This document shows, in pieces, positions 10,013 through 22,383 of a DNA stretch of 64,000 nt. This stretch comes from Rutstroemia sp. NJR-2017a BVV2 (Eukaryota; Ascomycota; Leotiomycetes; Helotiales; Rutstroemiaceae). The translations under genes were made by a program, and so were the position numbers. The DNA is taken from NCBI GenBank assembly GCA_002946415.1, contig NJPS01000059.1, positions 186,001-250,000 of the forward strand. Reading direction: 5' to 3'. Position 1 is the stretch's first letter. Every line of letters starts with the position of its first letter. Under the pieces are notes generated by a model, which searched no databases, was not told the origin of the DNA, and was given only the letters and a program-made list of their open reading frames with translations.

Positions 10013-11283
10013 GGTTGGATCAGTGGGGTGGTTGTAGTGCTGTGGGTAAAGAGGGTCGAAGGACAGGAAGTTGTAGAGCTAGATATAGATGGATAGAGAA
10101 GAAATCGAGTCAACAATAGATAATTCTTGAGAAAGTGCATATTCATATTTATGGCAATTGTAATTCCTACCAAGTCCATCTGCTCCACATTATCCCCCTT
10201 CATCTCTTCGCCAATCTACCTCAGATCAGGTGCCTATCACTTGAAATCCCATATTTAGACAAGAATTTGGGCATTCTTCCCACCTTCCGCGCGAGGAACA
10301 GAAATGCGGCTGTTTCGATCCAAAAGAGAAACAATAGTCGTTGAGCATAACCTACCATAATCATCTCGCAAACAACCTTAACCATATTGCAGGTACTTAG
10401 AGAGCCCTTGAATTTACTTCTCATCGTATTTTCGCCGTTGTAGGCGTAGTTCCCCCTCATGCTAAGCACGCACGATCACTAGGAAGCTCCATGCTTTGGA
10501 AGTTGGAACACTTGAATCCTTCGCTGGGGACGGGCGGCTACTGCCTAAAGGTATGGGGCTTGGGCCTGTGGATAGCCGCCATCGTCAGATGTTTATTTGA
10601 GCATCATATAGGAGATTCATGACTGCCAAGAATGCGAAGGAAAGCCATTGAAGAACTTTCCAAGTCGTCGCAAATTGAAGGTAGCGATTTTGCTAGACAG
10701 CCCGAGATGAGATGCGTGGCAGGAACGCAACCCGGCGGGAAATCGTCAAAGCGATATAAAGGGGGAAGTCTGCTAGATGACAGGCTAGTAGACGCGAGCA
10801 GCGTGTGCACTATCGATGTAAATTGTCGTCTTGTTCGGTAGATTGTTGTGGTGGTTCTGAATAGTGTTGCCTGTTTGTCTTAACATCCCTTGGTCGTTTT
10901 GTAATCAACGAGCAGCGATTAGAATTGATGTTTGAACTTATTCCCCGATACCTCCTAGCCGGCATAAGCATAAGTTCTATATATCTGCCAACTGACATAC
11001 ATGTAGCTCAAAAAAGCGAATGAAAGTGTTGTTCTTGGTGATGTGCAAAGTAACGTTATTAAGCTTACTAGTACCCCGTAGTACCTAACGCTTCAGGTAA
11101 GATTACAGCCGCGTACTGGCAAAAGCTCGGGCACACTAAATGACTTCCGTACTTCATCGCTCCTGTACTGCAGTCAACTGCGATGGACTGACTGCCTGAC
11201 CCAAATATCATCTGAATGTTTGCTACATCTCCTGGCTCTGTTGCTCAGCACGGAAATAATGATCGCTACCGAAGGTAACAACG
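10013..11283. other. intergenic region, no gene recognised
   Basis: A 1.27-kb divergent region between the small secreted protein gene and the large disordered protein gene. Short open frames (10135, 10221, 10632, 10810) have no recognisable motif, unusual codon use and no splice support. Confidence 0.4.
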
Positions 11284-13104
11284 ATGGCATCCGAAGAAAA
11301 GAACGAAGTCGAGATCTTGGTTCACACTTCTGCACCAAGCCGGGGTGTGGACGATGTCAAGTACAGAGCACTGGCTGCAGCTTACCTCAACTTCCAGCCA
11401 GCGAGGCGACAGCATTTACAGGAAGATCCAAACACCGTGACAGTCGATGCTCAAGCCGATGTACAGCTTCAGGAAGAACTGGTCTCTTCGACACAAGAAT
11501 TGGACCCGGATGCATCATACAGTCCTCCGTCCCAAGAGGACCCGGAATCGAATGCGATTGTACGTCGGGATGAACTAATGGAGGATGTGTCGGAGCTTTT
11601 GCCCTCTCCTCAACTGTCCTTTCGAAGTGTTCTCGATAATCGCGATTCACCTATGTTCCGTACCAGAAGTGGAATCACGTGGGGCTCAGGAAGGACTCCA
11701 AACAGCAAGGCGGCCTACCAGAACCAGACACCGAGGTTACCGCCACCATGGCGAATCACAACAAGCGTTATTGATGAGTCTGAACATGATGAGTCCGAGC
11801 ATGATGCAGGTTGCCGTCTTGCAGAGTTCTCCTCACCGAACAGAATAAAGGCGGTACTTAAACAACAAACGGAGACCACTCAAGAGTCAACTGCCAGGAA
11901 ATCACCAAGCACAGATAAAAGCAGTATTGGAACTGGTATTCCATATATACCTCCTACCTCTAGTCCAGGAGATTCTCGCAATCAGTCAAACACGAAGATT
12001 ACTTCTTCACCTGCTTCTGGTCGCTTCCAGCCATCGTCTCCTCCGCAACGTGTTCATGCAAACCGACACCGGCAAATTTCATCCTCTCCGCTATCGAACA
12101 TCAATTTACATTCTCATTCACTTGTGATCCTGAGCAGTGTCGAATTTACTCCAGCTTCGCGGCACACTGGAGAAAATCAGGACGATCGTACAAGCCTGGT
12201 AATGGAAATCCCTCAGTCTTCCCAACCAGAAGAAACATCAAGCGACAAACGCTTAGATGAAACTGAACCGCCGGCTGTGATGTCAACTCCAACAGAAAAT
12301 CCACAGATGTCGATGCCGTTGCCTCCGTCAGCCAACAGCGGTCGCAAAAGACGCCCAGCCAAATCTCAATCATCACAAGCTGAAAACCCTCAGAATGCTA
12401 GAACCGTAATCTCTAATACTACTGCGACCAGTTCCTCCACGACGGATGTAATCCTGCAAATCCCTCCGTTGGACGCGCAATTACTTGATGCTACTACCCT
12501 AGATCGTCCGTCATCAGATGATCCAATCTCGAACGCTCAAAGTTCAGGCGCTTTACCGCCAAACCATCCGCGTTCACGTCATAAACTTTCGAGTGGTGAA
12601 CCTGCCGTCGAACCTCTATCATCACTTCGACCACCTTCACCATCATCTTCAAATACCGTGTTCACGAGGTTGAGAATTGAAGGCATCGTTCCTCCCACAT
12701 CATCTAGAGAGCTACATGAAGACGATCTCGTCACCAAATCTCTTGCCAAACTCATTGCAGTCGAGGGGATACGGGAATGCTATCAACCCTGTAAGAAGAC
12801 TCGTGAACTTCGTGGTTTGGAGCGCGGCTACTGGTTTTTTCACACCAATGAAATCGATCAACCACTTCGACATAGAATATGGAATTACCTGAACAAGTTC
12901 ATCTCCAGAGGCGATGCTGGCTGGGGTGTATCGGTCGAACGTGCAGAAGATTGGGCGACTATTAGAGTCAACTGTTGGGGCCAAATAGTGGAGCATATCT
13001 ACCTATTGGTTTTTATAGCTAGTGATAATAAGATCAGAGGTAAAGAGGCATCTTGGATAGATGGTGGCGCGGAAGTGGTTGTATCGATGACCCAATCAGC
13101 GTGA
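11284..13104 (+). CDS. large disordered protein with a conserved-looking C-terminal domain, function unknown
   Basis: A single-exon frame of 606 residues. Residues 1 to about 450 are Ser/Thr/Pro/Gln-rich and probably disordered, with an SP-rich FSSPNRIKAVLKQQTE segment near residue 185 and many Ser-Pro phosphorylation-type sites. The last 150 residues change in character: VFTRLRIEGIVPPTSS, then a helix (DLVTKSLAKLIAVEGIRECY) and a Trp-rich part (RGYWFFHTNEIDQPLRHRIW, GWGVSVERAEDW, IRVNCWGQIVEHIYLLVFIA). That C-terminal part looks folded (alpha/beta). I do not recognise the family. No signal peptide or membrane anchor is evident. The regulatory-looking disordered N-terminus would fit a nuclear or signalling protein, but that is a guess. 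Confidence 0.65.
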   Translation: MASEEKNEVEILVHTSAPSRGVDDVKYRALAAAYLNFQPARRQHLQEDPNTVTVDAQADVQLQEELVSSTQELDPDASYSPPSQEDPESNAIVRRDELMEDVSELLPSPQLSFRSVLDNRDSPMFRTRSGITWGSGRTPNSKAAYQNQTPRLPPPWRITTSVIDESEHDESEHDAGCRLAEFSSPNRIKAVLKQQTETTQESTARKSPSTDKSSIGTGIPYIPPTSSPGDSRNQSNTKITSSPASGRFQPSSPPQRVHANRHRQISSSPLSNINLHSHSLVILSSVEFTPASRHTGENQDDRTSLVMEIPQSSQPEETSSDKRLDETEPPAVMSTPTENPQMSMPLPPSANSGRKRRPAKSQSSQAENPQNARTVISNTTATSSSTTDVILQIPPLDAQLLDATTLDRPSSDDPISNAQSSGALPPNHPRSRHKLSSGEPAVEPLSSLRPPSPSSSNTVFTRLRIEGIVPPTSSRELHEDDLVTKSLAKLIAVEGIRECYQPCKKTRELRGLERGYWFFHTNEIDQPLRHRIWNYLNKFISRGDAGWGVSVERAEDWATIRVNCWGQIVEHIYLLVFIASDNKIRGKEASWIDGGAEVVVSMTQSA

Positions 13105-14089
13105 GATCAAGCTGGATTCAATTTTTGGACGGTTTTTGCGTGGCAGATTGGATATACTGATTTTTTTGGTAAGATTTCTCGCAACTGCTTCACAAGTTAG
13201 ACGCAACGGACGGTCTTGGAAATTTACGTATGGTTATTCAGACATACATCAGTACCAGACTTAGCTAGGTCAGTTTGGAACGAACTTTTGAGTGGTCAGC
13301 AATTGGATTGACAACCATCGCCCTCGCAATACTCTTTTTCTAATACTCTCAGTGCTTTCCTTCCACAACCTACTTTTTATTCAATTCTGCAGCAGTGTTA
13401 CAAGCTGCAGGGCCAGACCCTTAGGCTACCATGGTCGAATTAGAGCTACCCAGTTCTGGACTCCTTACCAACCTTGATGGGCATTTTCTGGCCTGCAATT
13501 CGGGTATTGTATTGATGTTAATGAACCAGAAGTCTGGAGAAGTGGTAGATTTTACCAAGGCTAGTGCAATTTGGAAATGGTAGGAATGCTAGTCTTCATC
13601 AACCATCACCTTCACCGTGTCTTTCTATGGGCAGGTTCCTTCTACCTGATGCATCTCTCGATGAGTCTGGGGGTACTTTCTGCAGCACAATCAAGCGATT
13701 GCGTACTTAGCAAACTCTCATGAGGAGAGTTGAGTTGAGGAAATGCTCACGGCCAAAACGAGTCCTTCTCTCGGCAGCAAATATAATCTTTCGGGCATAC
13801 TACCAAATTAATTACATCGCGATGTTTGTCCTAGCAAACTTTAAAGGTCATGCTCGCACCGCCTAAATGCTTAAAGTCGTATTTCCATGGGCCTCCAATT
13901 CTAACTATATTAGCACCAGTCCAGATAAAAATTCAGAATAATAAAAACTGTCCGTTCTGATCAGCATGGCCTTACAATCTTTTACAAATTCCCAATTTTA
14001 TCTTTCCACCTTGTCAGCCTGTTCCGACCTCCAAAACAGCAAACAAAGTTCCTCATTTAAAGCAAAAGGGCTTCAGCCCTTTCGGAATC
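13105..14089. other. intergenic region, no gene recognised
   Basis: 985 bp between the disordered protein gene and the RBR gene. No convincing coding frame, repeat or RNA gene was seen; the sequence is moderately AT-rich. Confidence 0.4.
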
Positions 14090-16332
14090 ATGCAACAAGC
14101 AGAAGCAGGCCCATCGTCGGCCAGCTATGGTGTTCAAGACGCAGAACCGTCTGCAGGCTTGCAAACCGGGGCAATGGCCCAGAATCGTGTCCCTAAGGAC
14201 TTGATCCTACATCTTGAAAGCGACGAGAGCAAATCTCGTAATCTGGATTACAGAAAAGCGTTCTTGCAATCGGCTCATTCCAAAGGCACACTTCCTTACT
14301 GGAAAATCATCCATGAACCAGAAGAACTAGGAGAGGGGGAAATCCGGGCACTCGGAGAAAAAAATATCCGTGGCCGTAACCCCAGCGCCTTCCTCAATCT
14401 GTCGGTTGTGTCTCTGAGAATGCGACATCTGCAAGTGGAACAGGCCTCCGAGGGGCAAGAGGATGCTCAGATTTTGGTAGCACGGTCGCCTGTCGTCGAT
14501 GATGGTTCTTCTTCTCTTGAAGTACTGGCACCAAGCAAGTCCAATTCGACCGAGGATTCGGGTGGCTCTGCCATCGAACAGCAACCGGATGATCAGATTT
14601 TCTTACCGCCGCCAGCTATCGCTGATGATAGTTTTGCTTCTCCAGCACCGCCAGCACCAAGCAATTACACTTTGATCAGCAATCCGAAAACTACTAAAAA
14701 CAAACCCAGGAATGTACTGCGGGCTCTATCGAGAGTCACAGAAGGACTTCCTGTACTAAATCTAACAGTTTTATTTTGCAAAAAGCTGAGAGGGACGATA
14801 TCGGAATTAGTCGGATCTGCTTCATCTTCGGGGTTGACACCTGGGTAGGTAATTTATCTATGGCAGAGAAATTGGAAGTTTCAGCAGCTAACTGGCGAAG
14901 GGAATGTACCGCTTGCTTGGAGCAGTTCAGTAACGCAAAGCTGGTTAATTTGGCCTGCCACAAATACTGCAAAGTGTGTTTTGCGCAACTAGTCAGGTAG
15001 GTTCATGTCCAAATCATTGATGTCTATCTCAACTGACCGCAAAAAAGTACTTCTCTCGAGTCAGAGGACCGATGGCCTGTGAAATGCTGTACAGAAGTTA
15101 TCCCCTCTCGCGATGTCTTGCGCCACATCAGTAGACAGCAGAAAAAAGGATTTCGTCAACGTGAGATAGAGTGGTCAACAGCAGTAGACAAACGAATATA
15201 CTGTGCAGCTATCAAATGCGGCCGCTTCATACCTCGATCAGCAATCAGGGAAAACAAGACTTGTGTAAGATGCCGCAAGTGTAAAACGGACGTGTGCACA
15301 CAGTGTCTCGCTGCGTGGCATGGAAGAGATGACTGCCCAAACGAGGTTGGCCTCCAGGATGCTCTTGCTCTTGCAGAAAGTCAAGGATGGAAGCGATGTC
15401 CTAAATGCCGGGCAATGGTCTCGAGGAAAGATGGCTGTCGAGTGATCCATTGTCGTTGCGGCTGTCATTTTTGCTATCTGTGCGGTGATTACTGCCTAAG
15501 AAACGGAACGTGCAGTTGTGGTGTCGATGGTAGCGCGGATGCTGTGGCAGCGCAACCTGCACATGTTCAGGCTGAATTGCAAAACAGTGGTGAAGCAAGC
15601 TCTGCTCCTGCAGAACTCAATGCCGCAACGAGCTCGCAAGAAACTCAAGTGGAGGAAGAAATCGAACGCGCCAGAATTGCATTGGAAAACTTGCGCAATC
15701 GCCACGTTTCTGGGAACGTCTTAGCTATTCATCGCAAATATACGGAGGCGACGAGGGAACTCGATGAGATTCACCGAAAACAAAAACAACTCATCCTTGA
15801 GCGCTGGAAGAGACAAGATAAACAATTGAGTGACGATCAACAAGATGCGATGAACAGACTCGAAGCACGTTCGCAAAGATCCATGAAAGTTTTTACTAAG
15901 GACTACGAGTTCCACCTTTCGTATCTTCAACACTTGGATGAAAAATTCTTCGCGATGGAAGAAATGGTAGCCGGAAGCAAGTATGTCTTGGAAGATCTTG
16001 CACGCCGAAAGGAAAAATCCATCTACTCTGAGAAAGACATTGCCAAATCCAAGAAAGAAATACGATTGCAAAAAGTAGGCAAGCTTGGAACCAAAGAGGA
16101 GCAGATTGGGAAGTACACTGCGGAATCCCAAAAGCTAGTCAAAGACTCAAAGCAGGCACGGGACACGACTCGATTGGTTCTTGACTCCATTTTCCAGGAT
16201 TACAGGTGGGGGATGCATACGATCCAGGTGGCAGAGGCAGGGTGGTTGGAGGCGGTGATTGCTGAGAGACAATCAATGTTGCAGGAGATGGAAAGCGATG
16301 AGATTCAGCGTGCAATTAGAAACCACCAGTAG
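14090..16332 (+). CDS. RBR (RING-IBR-RING2) type E3 ubiquitin ligase
   Basis: Best model: exons 14090-14844, 14901-14996 and 15048-16332 (711 residues). Intron 2 (GTAGGT...AAAAG) is firm. Intron 1 is my choice because the GTAGGT donor, a CTAAC branch and the phase all agree; an alternative is a separate gene starting at ATG 14860. RING1 begins ECTACLEQ near residue 253 and runs to WPVKCCTEVIP. The IBR has YCAAIKCGRFIP, CVRCRKCKTDVCTQC and WHGRDDCP. RING2 has WKRCPKCRAMVSRKDGCRVI and the HCRCGCHFCYLCG ending, with the catalytic Cys expected at residue 414. A coiled-coil C-terminus of about 250 residues follows, rich in Glu/Lys/Gln. RBR ligases take ubiquitin from an E2 onto the RING2 cysteine. 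The usual catalytic His two residues after that Cys is Val here. Confidence 0.82.
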
Positions 16333-16810
16333 TTGCTGTGATGGGTGAAACGGGTGTTTGTGAATATTGGTGCAATTGAATACTACGATTTGTGTTTGGT
16401 GATAGAAGCCTTTGTGCGTTGGTACAGTGGTACGTTGTAGTAGGGAAAGAGCAGCAGGTGCGTATTACGGAGATTTGGGAAACCCCATGATCCGGGCATA
16501 CTAGTTACCATACTTGTGTTCTCCCTACCAGAGCGTTGGGTTCGACTTGGAAATGATAGATTCTGTGTTTTCGGGGCACATCAGAAACAGTTTGGGCTGG
16601 GGGATCGTGGTGCAGATATTTACCCCAGTATTCGGGCAATCTCCTCGATGTAAATCACATGCAAACTGGTGTATAGCATCAAGAATACTGTACATTGCGG
16701 GTTGGAACATGGAAATTGTATATAATTCACGTACTAGGACGTTCTGCTTGGATAGTTGTTAAGAATTCCATTCCTTTCTCCTAACATTGCACGCGGATCT
16801 CGCATACAAA
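16333..16810. other. intergenic region
   Basis: 478 bp between the RBR gene and the CFEM gene, both on the plus strand. It holds the RBR 3' flank and the CFEM promoter. No other feature was seen. Confidence 0.4.
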
Positions 16811-19722
16811 ATGATTCGGCTTTTCATTCTTTTGCTTCCATTCTCTTCATTCCTTCATTGCGCTTTGTAAGATATAACAACCAAACAAGCCTCCCAACAT
16901 CCTACTCAACTAACGATACCAACCTAGAATTCCAAGATCTCCCCGAGCACGCGTAGGGAGCAATGCCGCTTCCCCACTACCCGACTGTGTTGCTGGCTGT
17001 ATCCTAGAAGCAGGAGTCACTATAAACTGCTTATTTCAAGATGCTACATGCGAGTGTCTACCGGAAAATAAACTGCACATCCTTACTGGGACTGTGTACA
17101 ATACTTGCCTCTCCACTGACTGCACAGACCACACAATCAGTGAGTAGTCCAACCACTAAGCTTGAGGAAATAACAATACTAAGTTCATACAGATCCTGAA
17201 AGTGCTTTCGACACATATTGTTCTTCCGTTCTCGGTGGTTCGAGCACGCCCTCCTCAGTCACTAATTCTGCCATAGGATTACTACCTACAGTTCCAGAGT
17301 CATCAGCCGCTTCAAGCGCAGCGGCAATCACAGACTCAGTAACCGCTCCGGCCAGTCAGATCACCGTCACAGTGTACCCTTCTCTACCGCCAACACCCGC
17401 AGCACCGCTATGTGGACCCGTGTCTTCAGATCCCTTTCTTCCGAGCTCTTCTGTTGTAGGGACTAGCTCCTCGGATATACCAGCTCCCAATCCATCACTT
17501 TCGCCATCAAGTTCTGCGGATCCATCGTCAGTGCCGAGCTTCCCGACTACAATTACTTCGGATCTGTCGGCTACTCCAAGCTCATCTGTCGATCCGTCAG
17601 CGGCCCCGAGCTCATCAACTAATTCCAGCTCTCCTGCTGCAGCTTCGTCGAGCACGCTAGCTGGAAGTATTGCAACGAGTAATCCATCCTCGCCGTCTTC
17701 CTCTAATTATATCCCACCGCCGTCTTCTTCTGACTATATCCCCCCGCCGTACTATTATGGTTACGGATATCCACCGCCGGCTGCGGCATCAAGTAGTATT
17801 CTTCCTTCTGGAGCGGGGCCGTTGGTTCCAACGGATTTGCCTTCTGCAGCGCTAAGTTCTCCCCTTGGACCTCCGCCGTCCGTCACTTCGGATTTGCCTT
17901 CTGCATTACCTAGCAGTGACTTTCATCCTGGACTTCTTCCGCCAATTACTTCGGATTTGCCTTCTGTGGTACCTAGCAGTAATGGCCCTCCAGGGATTGT
18001 TCCCTCGATTACTTCGGATTTGCCTTCTGCAGTGCCTACTAATGACGTCCCTTCAGGGGCCCTTCCATCAGATCCGGCAAGCTTGCCATCTACGGCGTCG
18101 ACCACCACTCTACCTTCGGGTGACTTACCATCGACTGCGATACCATCAGACGAATTGCCATCAGTAATAATACCATCAGTTCCAACTGAGCCACCTTCCG
18201 CGATTACAAGCAGCTTAAACCCTAGCGGAATAGTCGTACCTACAGAACCGTCCTCAGCAGGCTCAAGTAGTGCAGACCCCAGCGGACTTTTACCCCCAGC
18301 AATTACTACCACCTCAACTGAACCAGGCCCCAGCGGAGGTGTATTCCCAACTGATCCACCGTCTGTAGGTACAAGCAGTGATGCACCAAGTGCATCAGCA
18401 AGCAGTCAATTTACTCCATCGATTGGTGATTCGAGTATCACTTCTGGAAGTTTCCCTTCTACTACAGTATCTAGTAATCTACTTCCAACGGACCCGCTTA
18501 CGTATGGTTACGTACCGTATTATTATCCGCCTGCTTCTCCAAGTACATTGACTAGCGATTTTCCTTCGGCAACAGTGACCTCATCGGCCTCTGTTCCTGC
18601 AGATGGGAATCCATCAACGACAGATATACCACCCATCTCGCTGCCCACATCTCAGGAACCATCAGCAAGCGCATCTTCTACACAGCCTACGGAGTTTCCT
18701 TCGTCAGACTCATCCACACAAGATCCTACTTCTGCTTTGTCTTCGAGCAGTCAGTCTTCCTCGACTCTATCTTCATCGACTCCATATTCTACTCCTTCAT
18801 TCAGCCAATCATTCACGCAAGATCATACTGCGCCTTTATCTTCAAGCAGTCTATCTTCTTCGACTCTATCTTCGTCTGCTACTCCATCACCGAGCCAATC
18901 TTTCTCAACAATCACAATCCCAACACCAGGTACTTCTGACGTCGTTCCTCCACCTCCCAGCTACGCTCCACCACCTCCACCTTACTACGGTTATGGCTAC
19001 GGACCTCGTCCCACAGCTCCTGGCCCACTCTCCCAATCACTCCCCGTCCCCATCCCATCTTCCCCATCCACCTCATCCGTATCCACACCCCCCTTCCGTC
19101 TCATCCTCCTCCCCAAAAAATACACCCTCCAAACCTACATAAATCGCGTATACTACTCATTCTCCCCTCCCCCACCATACATTTCCCCCTCCGGTCTCAC
19201 CACCTCCTCCCCCGCCCAAGCCTGTACATTCACCATCGTCGAGCCGCAAGGTTTCCTCGCCTGCACCTCGGGTTCTACCCCGCCTGTGAAGAAATATTTC
19301 GGCGATACGTCGGCAAACATCCAACGTAGTGGCGGGTACACGGTTCTCGGTGCCGAGAACTCGTTAGAGGGGTTGAAGGGTATGGATATTAACGGCACGG
19401 CGACGTTGGATACGACGACTGAGTGGCCGTATGGTACGCTGTTGCGGTTGAAGGGTAAGGGCTTCGTACGGAATGGTAAGTTTAACCTTTCTATCTGCTT
19501 TCTTTTTTCCGTACTTCATTATTTCTTTGCGTCATTTGAATCAGATAGATGAACTAACATCTCTCCTCTCTAGGCGGACAAGCCAGATTCTGCGCACAAA
19601 CTACCGGACGACAGAACGATGATTTCATACCAAACTCACCCGTTCGCGTGTACGTTAATGCAAACCAGCGACTACCATCTCAGTGCGAAGAGGTCAAATT
19701 GGTTGCTGAGTGGGTGAATTAG
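16811..19722 (+). CDS. CFEM-domain secreted protein with long Ser/Pro stalk
   Basis: Four exons: 16811-16866, 16928-17139, 17193-19475 and 19574-19722 (899 residues). The acceptor of intron 1 is the least certain; I chose the CTAACGATACCAACCTAG site. Exon 1 encodes a signal peptide (MIRLFILLLPFSSFLHCA). The CFEM domain spans Cys39 to Cys99 with eight cysteines in LPDCVAGC, INC, ATCEC, YNTC, TDC and TYC context. CFEM proteins bind haem or act at the fungal surface, some as effectors. A Ser/Thr/Pro stalk of about 600 residues follows, with repeated ITSDLPSA-type units and Tyr/Gly/Pro motifs (YYYGYGYPPP, YYGYGYGPRP). The last 140 residues form a distinct, probably folded domain (CTFTIVEPQGFLACTSGS to VKLVAEWVN). 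No GPI-anchor signal is present, unlike many CFEM proteins. Confidence 0.85.
17860..18240 (+). repeat. degenerate in-frame repeats within the CFEM protein stalk
   Basis: Near-periodic units of about 66-70 bp, each encoding a variant of TSDLPSA followed by a Pro/Ser linker, occur at about 17880, 17945, 18010 and then decay downstream. They encode an extended, probably O-glycosylated spacer. Such repeats commonly change copy number between strains. Confidence 0.6.
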
Positions 19723-22383
19723 GCGGATGGTTGAGAATAGGAAATATTCTTTCTTGATTGATGAAGGGGGCAGCAGGGAGAACAGTTTTGTTTCACTTTT
19801 TTTATTTCTAATCTCGTGTTTTTGTTTTCCATACTGCATTTCGTGGTACAGTAGTGTAATTGTTTTTGTGCGATCAGATCGCTGAGCAGTGCTGTACTGT
19901 ACTGTGCCTGGGCTCTGGCAGGGAAAGGACAAGGGTAAAATTATATGTTTCGTGTACGCCGCAGGTCTGCAGCAGCTGTAAGGCTAGGGAGTTACGGTTA
20001 TTAATCTATATGTTCTAAGTTAAGTTACTGTCAGAAGCATAAGTTTAATGGAGCCAAAGTGTGAGCAGCGATGTTACCCCATACATCGAATGCTGCCCCT
20101 GCCCTGCCCCTTCCCCAGTACAAATCTCGTAGACAGAAAAAGAAACATATCAGTAACACAGTATCAGGTGAGGATAGGCTATCCCAGCCTTTTACTTCCC
20201 TGCAACCCCAACCACGGTTTTTGAAGGAAAAAGAAATCACCAACGGGAACTGGTACGTTACAGAAACGAAAGGATTTCCTTTTCGCAAGCTTGCCCTGAA
20301 GAAGTTTTTCGTCGCTGGAGAGAGGAGGCTCTTGGTTCTGGAGCGAGCGAACGAGTGAGGAAGGGGAGGAAAAGCCTTTTTCCTATAGAGGATGCAGGTG
20401 CAGGTGTGGTGGGACGAATCAGGGGCGAGGGAAATGCTGCAGCCTATGGAATGATATGGTTTGGGGTGGTTTGTGTGACATTGGGGAGTTGTACTGTACG
20501 AAGTAGGATTGAGGTAGGTTGGCAATTTGGTGAGTTAGTACTTCGTAGATTAGTATGAAAGGTTGCCTGTCAGGTGGGTAGGTGGTTGTTATAGCTCTCC
20601 GATATAGAGGGAACGGGATGATTTGGCGGAATCGAGTGTAGGTGATTATGATGCTGTAGAAGAGCACTTTGGATGGGTTGTATGTTGGGGAAGCTTGGTT
20701 GTGAATACCTCGAGCGGCTTCAAATTTTGGATGAATTGAGATATCGTACTCGAATTGCTGTCAGCCTACGCTGAAGCTGTAAAATACTGGTATACGATGG
20801 TTGTATTGCATCAATGGCATATCATAGCCTTACGAGTACTACTTCTCACTCAGTGAGTCCTCGCACAGCTAGAGGCACAGCTGACTGCAGAATGGAAATG
20901 CCATGCCCTTTCACGAGGAGGAAATAGCTCATTATCGAGATGAGGAGGAATTCAGACGATTGAAGGATTCTTGCCTCCTTTCGAGCTGTTGATGCAGGAA
21001 CAAAAAGTCGTGTCATACTCGTGCCATGCCAAGGTCAGACTTAACATTATGTGGCCTCGGGAACTTACAAATTTTTTGCTAAAGACGGGATATCGTAAAT
21101 TCGCAATCGGGAGGAGAGACGAACCTTCTCGTGGATTTATGCAAATCATTTATCTACCGGCCGATACCAAAACCGCTGGTACTGTACCCCTAAAGTCGAG
21201 AAAGACAGGACGAGCGAGCGACATGGGAATATCAGCAACGTCGTGGATCTCGATGTGGCAAGATCAATTATTGAAGTGTTGCTCTTGTGTACTGCAAATA
21301 CGGAAGTAGTGGAACAGGACTGCAATATTGGACGAGACGGATCCATGTTTCCATGTGGTTTTTGGTACTCAAGATCGCGAATACCGCTGATGCCGAAACA
21401 ACGATGAAAAGAAATTCTCCGCACTACCGACCGTGGGTAGGACCACCGCACGAAAGTAAGGTATTTCTGCGACGCCGAGCTCCTCTTTGAGCGGGTGATT
21501 GGTTTTGATACGACGAGATATGTATTCTTTTTCCTTCAGAGGTAGCATTCGACGACCTTTTCTTGCCAACACGGAAAAGTGGCTGCGGCATGTTGAGCTG
21601 AAAGATGTCGTTACTTTAGACCCATAAAAGCTAGAGTCGGAGGATGTTCAGACCATGTGGCGCTCTGATGCTTGTTTCAACCCCAGTTCATCCATCATGC
21701 CTAGCGTAACTTGCATGCTTGGGACGGTATCCATCCAATCATAAGGGGCTGAAGGGTCGGGGGCCTCGTTTGGATAATTTGGCCTGCTAGGGCATGAAGT
21801 TATTTAATCTGTCTAGCTGTTTCTGTCATCCTAGGAAAGGAAAGAGGATGAAGGGGTGAAGGTGTGAAGGGGCAGGAATGATCTTCAGAACAACTTAATG
21901 GTATTTTGCTGACATTCTAGCCAGTTAGATATCAACTGAATACACCATCAGCGGTCTGTCCCACTGCCCCCCAGAGGCACATCGCTCATGCAAACCCTAG
22001 TGCATCCAGCTTTTCGGGCGAGCTACACGTAACTTCCCTCGCAACCTTACCATGTCCATGAACGGGGACCCCTTCTCCCCCTCATTGAAACCCTGGCAAG
22101 AACATATCAAAAGGCTGGATGCCTGGCGGAAATGTTACTGCAATCGGACGCATAACGCATCCATCTTCTTTCGCTTGACGAGATGCACCCAACTACCTTT
22201 TTGCCTCTGTATCACACCAACTATGGCCACTCCACGTCTCTCCAAGATTCTCGTGGAACTTCTCTTCCTCTCGCGATGAAATCATTTTCAGCCTCTTCAG
22301 CAGTGACTAAAATGCATCTCCACCTAACCTCAAGACATTCGTTTTCCTAAGACACTGGCCAGAGCGTGTAACGTTCTTTGGAT
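19723..22383. other. long intergenic region, no gene recognised
   Basis: 2.66 kb without a supportable gene. The minus-strand frame at 20031-20525 has no conserved features and is probably chance. Frames at 20971-21572 on both strands are similarly unconvincing. No tRNA-like cloverleaf, inverted repeat or transposase remnant was recognised. Confidence 0.4.

Noticed and set aside
14714..14790. Alternative first intron of the RBR gene (77 nt)
   Set aside because: Frame-compatible, but its donor (GTACTG) and acceptor are weaker than the 14845-14900 choice with a GTAGGT donor and a CTAAC branch.
17356..18312. Minus-strand and alternate-frame open frames over the CFEM stalk
   Set aside because: Low-complexity Ser/Pro coding keeps other frames open; the plus frame has a signal peptide, CFEM cysteines and matching splice phases.
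20031..20525. 164-codon minus-strand open frame
   Set aside because: No conserved motif, no plausible promoter or splice context, and unusual composition; treated as chance.
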